A DNA stretch of 64,000 bases from Nymphaea colorata (Eukaryota; Streptophyta; Magnoliopsida; Nymphaeales; Nymphaeaceae), in contig NC_045138.2 in assembly GCF_008831285.2 (NCBI RefSeq), forward strand, positions 10,242,571 through 10,306,570, read 5' to 3'. Positions within the stretch are counted from its first letter, which is position 1. The number at the start of each line of letters is the position of its first letter. The notes under the pieces were generated by a model that was given only the letters and a program-made list of their open reading frames with translations, searched no databases and was not told the DNA's origin. The translations under genes were made by a program, and so were the position numbers. Shown here in pieces: positions 58,375 to 64,000 of the stretch.

Positions 58375-58546
58375 CAGTGGCGGAATAAGAATTTTTGGAT
58401 TGAAGAGTTTTTAAGTTTAAAATTTGAACTTTGAAGGACACTCGTGTATAAAAAGAAAAATGAAAATTATTGAAGTATCTATACGTACATAAAGTGAATT
58501 TGATGGAATTGTGCAGACAATTGCTCACGTCATAGCTCCGCCGCTA
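58375..58546. mobile_element. Small hAT-like element with CAGTGGCGGA end
   Basis: The left end CAGTGGCGGAATA and the right end ATAGCTCCGCCGCTA are imperfect inverted repeats; the right end resembles the left terminus of the hAT at 5515 (GCGGAGCTA). No target duplication is recognisable. About 170 bp, AT-rich interior, no ORF. Confidence 0.55.
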
Positions 58547-60386
58547 AAAAAAGTGCAGCATCAACTTAGTACCGTGCTGCATCCAATATAATTTAGAAGC
58601 GCAGTTGGCAATACTTTGTTTTTGTGCCAACAGCTCCATCAGCTATACTGACAACTATCTTTTTTGACAGATGAAACTATTAAGCAGTCAATTGATGCTG
58701 GGGAACTTGAAAAAGGCAATCGAATGGATTCCGTTTGACTGCAGATTGTTTTTTCATTTCTTGTTTTGAGAGTAAAGGATATGGGGGCTGTATGTAGCCA
58801 AAACAAGGGAGCCAAGTTGCATGCTTTTATTATTTCAAATGTATGCATGGTCAAGATAGTACAACAATTTTTCTTTCCAATAAAAAAAAAGGCAGAACTT
58901 TGGGTTTTGGTCAGAGAGAAACAACCCTTCGAGTGCGATATCTGGCAGCGCCATTGTTACCTATTGCATCGACGATAGCCTTTCAACGTAAAATTTCATG
59001 ATAAAGAAGACCCCAAAAAATTTTGCAAAAGGAAGTTCTACCAAGCAAAAATATAATCTAGCCCTTCTAAAAATTCGTGCCCTTCCAACCCTTTCCAAAC
59101 AAAAAAACTAAAAAAAATATAATTTGGCTCCTTTAAAAATTTTGAGAAATATTTTTAGCGAAGATTTTTTTTTTTTTTTTTTTGGATCTGCTGCTGCTCC
59201 AATGGCCAAGATACACCGGAGGCTGGTGTGATCCACACCAACCCATTAAAAGTTTCAGTTTACAAATTCAAAATTATATTGTGATGACTTAAAAATTAAG
59301 TTAGGTGCCCACACCAAAATTGGACTGACTGTTGGCTAGAGTGCTCGTCAACCAAAAAATCCTAGCTCTGCTCTATAATGCGTTTATGGGCCAAGCGGCC
59401 AGCAGAGAAAACAAGGGAACTGCTGAAGTTTTAAGTCGCAAAAGCACAGCCAAGTCCCACAGTCCTAGTGCGGTTTCAAAGAGAAACAGAGACCATGCCA
59501 GGGGCCCTTTCGGACCTTCTTCAACATGATGGCCTGAAAACTAACCAACTCCATAACAAAGTGGGTGAACCTCTTGTTGGCAGTTTCTTTATCAGTCATG
59601 CTTGGACGGCAATATATTCAATCTCCAAATGCAGAGAAGGTTCTCTTGAGGTTCCTTTAACAGCCCCGCTGGGAACTAGTCAAAATATGAGTGAGAACCA
59701 AGAAAAGTGGCATTGTGGTCACATGGCTCGAGTTGAACAATTTAGTGCCCTCCACCACCCTTCACGATGGGTTTTCATCACTAAAAAAAAAAAAAAAAAG
59801 AGGGGGAGAGAAAAAGGGAAAACGGTGGCTTCTGCATCGAAACAAATAATTAAGCATTGGTTTATGGTTTATGTATGGTACATTAGCTCAATTAACATTA
59901 ATTTTTTTGTTAGATATCAAGGCTCAAACTTCAGCACTTCACACAAGTGCTGTTAAAATCAAATAAAAAGGGGAATATAATTGATTAAATAAGGAAAATG
60001 ATGCAAAAAAGTGAATTGGTTCATGTCATCACACTAAGTCATCCTTTCTAATTTCTCAGAACATGCTAGTTATTATTTTGGTTGTTGTAAATTGCATGTC
60101 TCTGATTGGTTTAACTTTGTTATCATTATTTACCTAATATTCATATATAGGTTTTTGTACAAAGGCTCTGGACCTTTGATTTATGCGTTACTAAATATTT
60201 AACGCAAACGAGCAGCTTTGTCAATTGAGCGGCAATGATATAGCCACAAGGAAATGATTCTGATGGCATTTCATTCTACTTAGCAAAAGCTTCAAATGAC
60301 CTGATCTCCAACCATTTAGGACCTATAAATGAAGTTCAAAAGAATTGACAGTGATGCTTTGCTTGAAACCTGATTAACAACAAAAT
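58547..60386. other. Unassigned region
   Basis: No supported gene. Open frames 59332-59529 and 59468-59956 lie in coding-like sequence but match no family that I recognise. Poly-T and poly-A runs occur near 59167-59182 and 59783-59799. Confidence 0.3.
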
Positions 60387-60448
<62 letters not shown>

Positions 60449-60456
60449 ACACACAA
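60387..60456 (+). repeat. Compound (TG)n(AG)n(AC)n microsatellite
   Basis: Uninterrupted TG (60387-60410), AG (60411-60444) and AC (60445-60456) runs. Translations of it give only artefact frames. Confidence 0.95.
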
Positions 60457-61206
60457 ACACAAAAAGTTTCCCTGTGACAGGCAAACTGGCATGCTAAAAA
60501 TTGCAATTTGTGAAGCTTTTGGCATTCGATTACCTTTTGCGGTTATAGCATTTAGAATAAATAAAAATAGCGAGTACCAAGCTATTATTAACCAAATACT
60601 GGTTCTCGTTAACCCCACGACAAACTCAAGTATAAGATATTTAGCAGCTTCAAATCGTTCAATATATAACCCTATATGTGCCACACTCTTCCATTTGGAG
60701 AAATAGTTAGACTCCATGCCAAAGGTGCATAATCAAATTCTCTCTCTCTCTCGTTAAGTCATGGAAAATAGACACTTAGATAAGAAACAATCTCAACCCT
60801 TAATCTTTTCTAGCTTAGTAGTTGAGAAAAAACCCAAAGAAAAAAGTGAACATGATGATGAAAATGTCAATCACCATTTTTTCTTCATTTTTCTATAACC
60901 ATCGATGTGAAGAAATTGTTCCTTATACACACACACACACACACACATTCTTAGGTTAAAATTAATTGTTAGATTATTATTTTTGCAATCTAATTTTATG
61001 GATATGATCTTAAGAGTGGTTTGGTTGTCTGTTTCTACTTAAATGATTTTTTTTAATAAGAAAAAAATGAATGGCTCTTGTAAGATGAAAATTTTGACAG
61101 TAGAAAATCTAATGTTTTTCACAAAAATACTAAAATTGGAGTCTGATTTAAAACACTTTTTAACATAAATATATGAGGTCTGGTTTTATCCCTTATTGAA
61201 GTGGTT

Positions 61207-61293
<87 letters not shown>

Positions 61294-62098
61294 TTGGTAG
61301 GTACAAGACGTTCAGGTGCCGGATCTGTAAAGAATAATCATGGTCATTACTTTTTCTTGGATAAATAGTTAAGAAAATCAAGAAGAAAAAGTTGCTGTTA
61401 ATGTTAGATGACTAGAATATTTCTCCTTCACTTTGCATTGCTCATCTATCTTGTAAAATCCATAGCTAAAATGATTTCTTATGAGCCTATGTGCTCTCAA
61501 ACACAAACTATGAACAAAGCAAAATAACAAACATATTTTGGAAATAGATGAAAAAATGAAATTTTATTCTGTCTTGCTTATACTCCTGGTGCACTCAAGA
61601 GTAACTTTCGACTCCAAATAGAAAATCTTTAGAGCCTTTTTGGACAGCCTTGGCGAAGTGGCAAGATGAAATGAAAACAAAAAGGGGTTACGTACCTCTA
61701 ATATAGATGATTTTATGAATGTGTATCTTTCTTCATATGATCCTAAGGTTACCTTGGGTAAAGCTCCAAAATAATGAAGATATCATTCCAAGAGATATTT
61801 TCTTGCGAAGAGAGAACTGAAAAAAGAGAGATAAGGAAAACTATAGATTTTTAAATGACAAAGACTAGAGGTTCCCCAAGGGTTAGTTCATGTCTAAGAG
61901 AAGAGATTGTGGGGGTTTTTATAGAGAGTTTTGAAGCCAAAACTCAAAATTTGATTTTTTTTTTAATTGAACAACATTTTCATGCGAATTCCAAGTATTT
62001 TTTAATGATTTTTATTTTCTTTGTTAGATAGGTTTTGACTAAGTCTCATTGGCCATTAGCCATCCGAATGCCCCTTTGGGGTGTGGGCAGGGCTAATT
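60457..62098. other. Unassigned AT-rich region with microsatellites
   Basis: Contains (AC)n at 60926-60947 and (AT)n at 61209-61291. No gene or terminal repeat was recognised. Confidence 0.35.
61209..61291 (+). repeat. (AT)n microsatellite, about 41 units
   Basis: Perfect AT run of about 83 bp, likely variable between individuals. Confidence 0.95.
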
Positions 62099-62330
62099 AA
62101 GCCTGGGCACTAGGCTGGGCCGCCGCCGGGTACCCGGTACCCAGCCCGACTCGGGCCCGGGCCTTGAAAAAATGAATTTCGGGCCATTAATTACCGGGCT
62201 CGGCCCGGCCCGGTAGTTAACGGGTCGGGCTCGGGCCCGCCACTGTACTCGGCGGCGACCCGAGAGCCCGATACTATTATTTTTTTAAAAAAAATTAACT
62301 TATGAGTTATGACATTAACGTAGGGTTTCA
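62099..62330. mobile_element. GC-rich hAT-like terminus
   Basis: GCCTGGGCACTAGGCTGGGC followed by CCCGGTACCC and GGGCTCGGCCCGGCCCGG words, like the arms of the 27741 MITE, then an AT-only patch. No matching right end was found before 64000, so the element is truncated or extends beyond the window. Confidence 0.45.
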
Positions 62331-62430
62331 GACTTTCAGTTTTCACTCTCTCGATTCTTCCCTTCCCTATTTGGCTGTTCCTCGCCGCCGTCGAGACTCT
62401 TCAGTGAAGACTGCCTCCTCGTCGCCCAAC

Positions 62431-62576
62431 GGCTGCCTCCTCTGGTGACCGGTCCTCCCAGTCGCAGTCGCCGTCGCCATCGCCCATGGTCTGCCTCCTC
62501 CGGTGACCGGTCCTCCCAGTTGTCGTCGCCGTCACCCATCGGCTGCCTCCTTCGGAGTTCGGTCCTCCCAGTCGGC
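62431..62576 (+). repeat. Minisatellite of 52-57-bp units
   Basis: Units at 62431-62487, 62488-62539 and a partial at 62540-62576 share CTGCCTCC, GGTGACCGGTCCTCCCAGT and CGTCGCCGTC words. It lies downstream of the hAT-like terminus, perhaps in a transposon leader. Confidence 0.75.
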
Positions 62577-64000
62577 TGTCACAGTTTTGGGTGTGTTTCT
62601 CTTTTGTTATCTTTGGCTTTCCCCCATTGTGTTTCTCGTATTCATGGTTTTGTAATTGTATAGCATATTAATTAGGTAGCTGCTCAGCATCAAAAGAGGT
62701 GAGAATCTGCTGGAATCACGCTAGAACAGTCCCAATTAAGAGGAGAACACGAAGCTTTCAGGCCACTCGAGTTCGGATCGAAGTCCGCGTGATCCCGTCA
62801 GAAACCACATGTTTTGAGGTTCGTACTGGCTCTTCCTGTTCATGTTCACTTATCTCCATCTCCTCTTCGTTATCATCTCGGACAGAGACTGGGCGCCATT
62901 TGTTTCTTTTCTTTTGAGGTCATTCCATCAAATGGTATTTAGTATTCGTGAGAAACTTGTCTGCTCTGCTTGATAGTTTTGTCTTGTTTTGCATCTTAGT
63001 TCGGTTTAGTTTTGTCTTGTGTGTTTTTTCTCTTTGTCCGATGTTTAGTCTGGAGGTGTCCTTATACTGTGCCCATTACCTGTTTGGTAAGTTGTCTGAG
63101 AGAACTGGCTTTGCAGCTGTGGTCCTTTTCTCTTTGCAGCTGTGGTCCATTACCTGTTTTCTCATTTGTTTCTTTTCTTTGTAAATTCTATTACTGTGGT
63201 GGGAAAAAAATACGCCAATATCAAAACAAGATGCTATGCTACATCGAGCCTCGTCTACTAGTTTGGGATGAGCAGGAGGATTAATCCCCACTTGAGCAAG
63301 AGCTGAAATCTTGTCCCTCCCTCCCTTCCCTGGTTAGATCTCCACGTGCGGGGACCCACTCCCCTTGTCCATTAGTTAAATCAGCATTTTATTCTTAGGA
63401 ACATATCTCAAGCAGCCATTTGCAGTCAAGGGCTTACTATTCTTAGTATGTCCTTTCTATACCTGAATCCTGGAAAATTGGTTTTCAAAGACTTCATAAT
63501 TGTAATGTTCAACGCAAGTTTTGCAACTGAATTATTGACAAGGTAGAGTGCAAGGCTTTGCCCAGTGCAATGGAAGAAAAGAACGTAAGAAATAAAAGCA
63601 ATTTTATGCATTTATCTGACATTAGGAGAGCCTTTTATTTTTTTTTTTGAAGAAGAATACGAGTTCCCTTTATTTTGTTGTCAGCATACCATGATCACTG
63701 AAAGGGCCGTGACAGATGGGTGCTTCTTGTAGCTAGTTCAAGGTGAACAAAAGAGCAGGCAACTGACCTGATCTCACAATAGGCAATCAAACGAACGGTT
63801 GGACACTAGAACTGTTTCCACACGCCAAATATCTAAAATGTAACTGATGTAGATTAAATCCTGTAATGTTTTCCTTAGAATGGCCAGACTTTTTCTAGAT
63901 GATGCCACACGCAACTACTCTCTTTCACCGAATTGGCAAAGGTCTGTCTTTTTCTTGCTTCAAATTCCATATATTGGACAGAGCATGGCATGATAAATAA
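62577..64000. other. Unassigned right edge
   Basis: CT-rich sequence with short frames (for example 62948-63184) and no known domain. It may be the leader of the hAT-like element or intergenic DNA. Confidence 0.25.

Noticed and set aside
57899-58414. 171-aa plus-strand frame
   Set aside because: It runs through a GC-rich repeat-like patch and into the hAT-like element at 58375, with no known motif.
59332-59956. Two overlapping coding-like frames (65 and 162 aa)
   Set aside because: No family is recognised, the frames overlap in different phases and the second runs through a poly-A tract.
60316-60717. 133-aa and 106-aa frames on both strands
   Set aside because: Both are products of the compound TG/AG/AC microsatellite.

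Overview
The window is nuclear DNA of a flowering plant. Genes are sparse, introns are GT-AG and sometimes very long, CT/GA and AT microsatellites are common, and most of the sequence is Ty1/copia, LARD-like, LINE, hAT, PIF/Harbinger and TRIM material in nested layers. The species cannot be named from sequence alone. There are no bacterial-type operons, CRISPR arrays or convincing RNA genes.

Two host genes are supported. At the left edge is a small two-exon gene (322-619, 74 aa) for a single-pass membrane protein of a plant-conserved type. In the right half is a complete, apparently intact nine-exon DEAD-box RNA helicase of the RH1 type (30920-56979, 519 aa). Its exons total only 1,560 bp across 26 kb, because intron 7 is 18.1 kb and is mostly retrotransposon.

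Layout: 1-1.1 kb small gene; 1.1-2.5 kb AT-rich TIR element and a decayed copia RT; 3.0-9.8 kb a LARD-like element whose 3' LTR was hit by a minus-strand copia, itself hit by a 975-bp hAT element (perfect 8-bp TSD) and ended by another TIR element; 9.8-13.2 kb largely unassigned; 13.2-27.2 kb an old LINE split by a hAT MITE, an 11.85-kb copia (LTRs 14618-15074 and 26014-26469, TSD AATGG) and a Tourist-like MITE. The copia carries in its leader a decayed hAT (15091-20118) with transposase remains and a captured V-ATPase c'' fragment, and in its integrase region a 442-bp TRIM. 27.7-30.8 kb holds MITEs and unassigned sequence. 30.9-57.0 kb is RH1, with TIR elements in introns 1 and 2 and, in intron 7, a copia (41232-46472) plus a decayed copia into which a young copia (47485-52621) and a complete LARD-like element (52735-55512) were inserted. 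57-64 kb has microsatellites, a small hAT-like element, a hAT-like GC-rich terminus and unassigned sequence.

The main interest is how the layers fit together: perfect TSDs give an insertion order, a MITE and a decayed transposase-bearing hAT share termini, a host gene fragment with its intron lies inside that hAT, and a helicase gene stays open across an 18-kb stack of retroelements.
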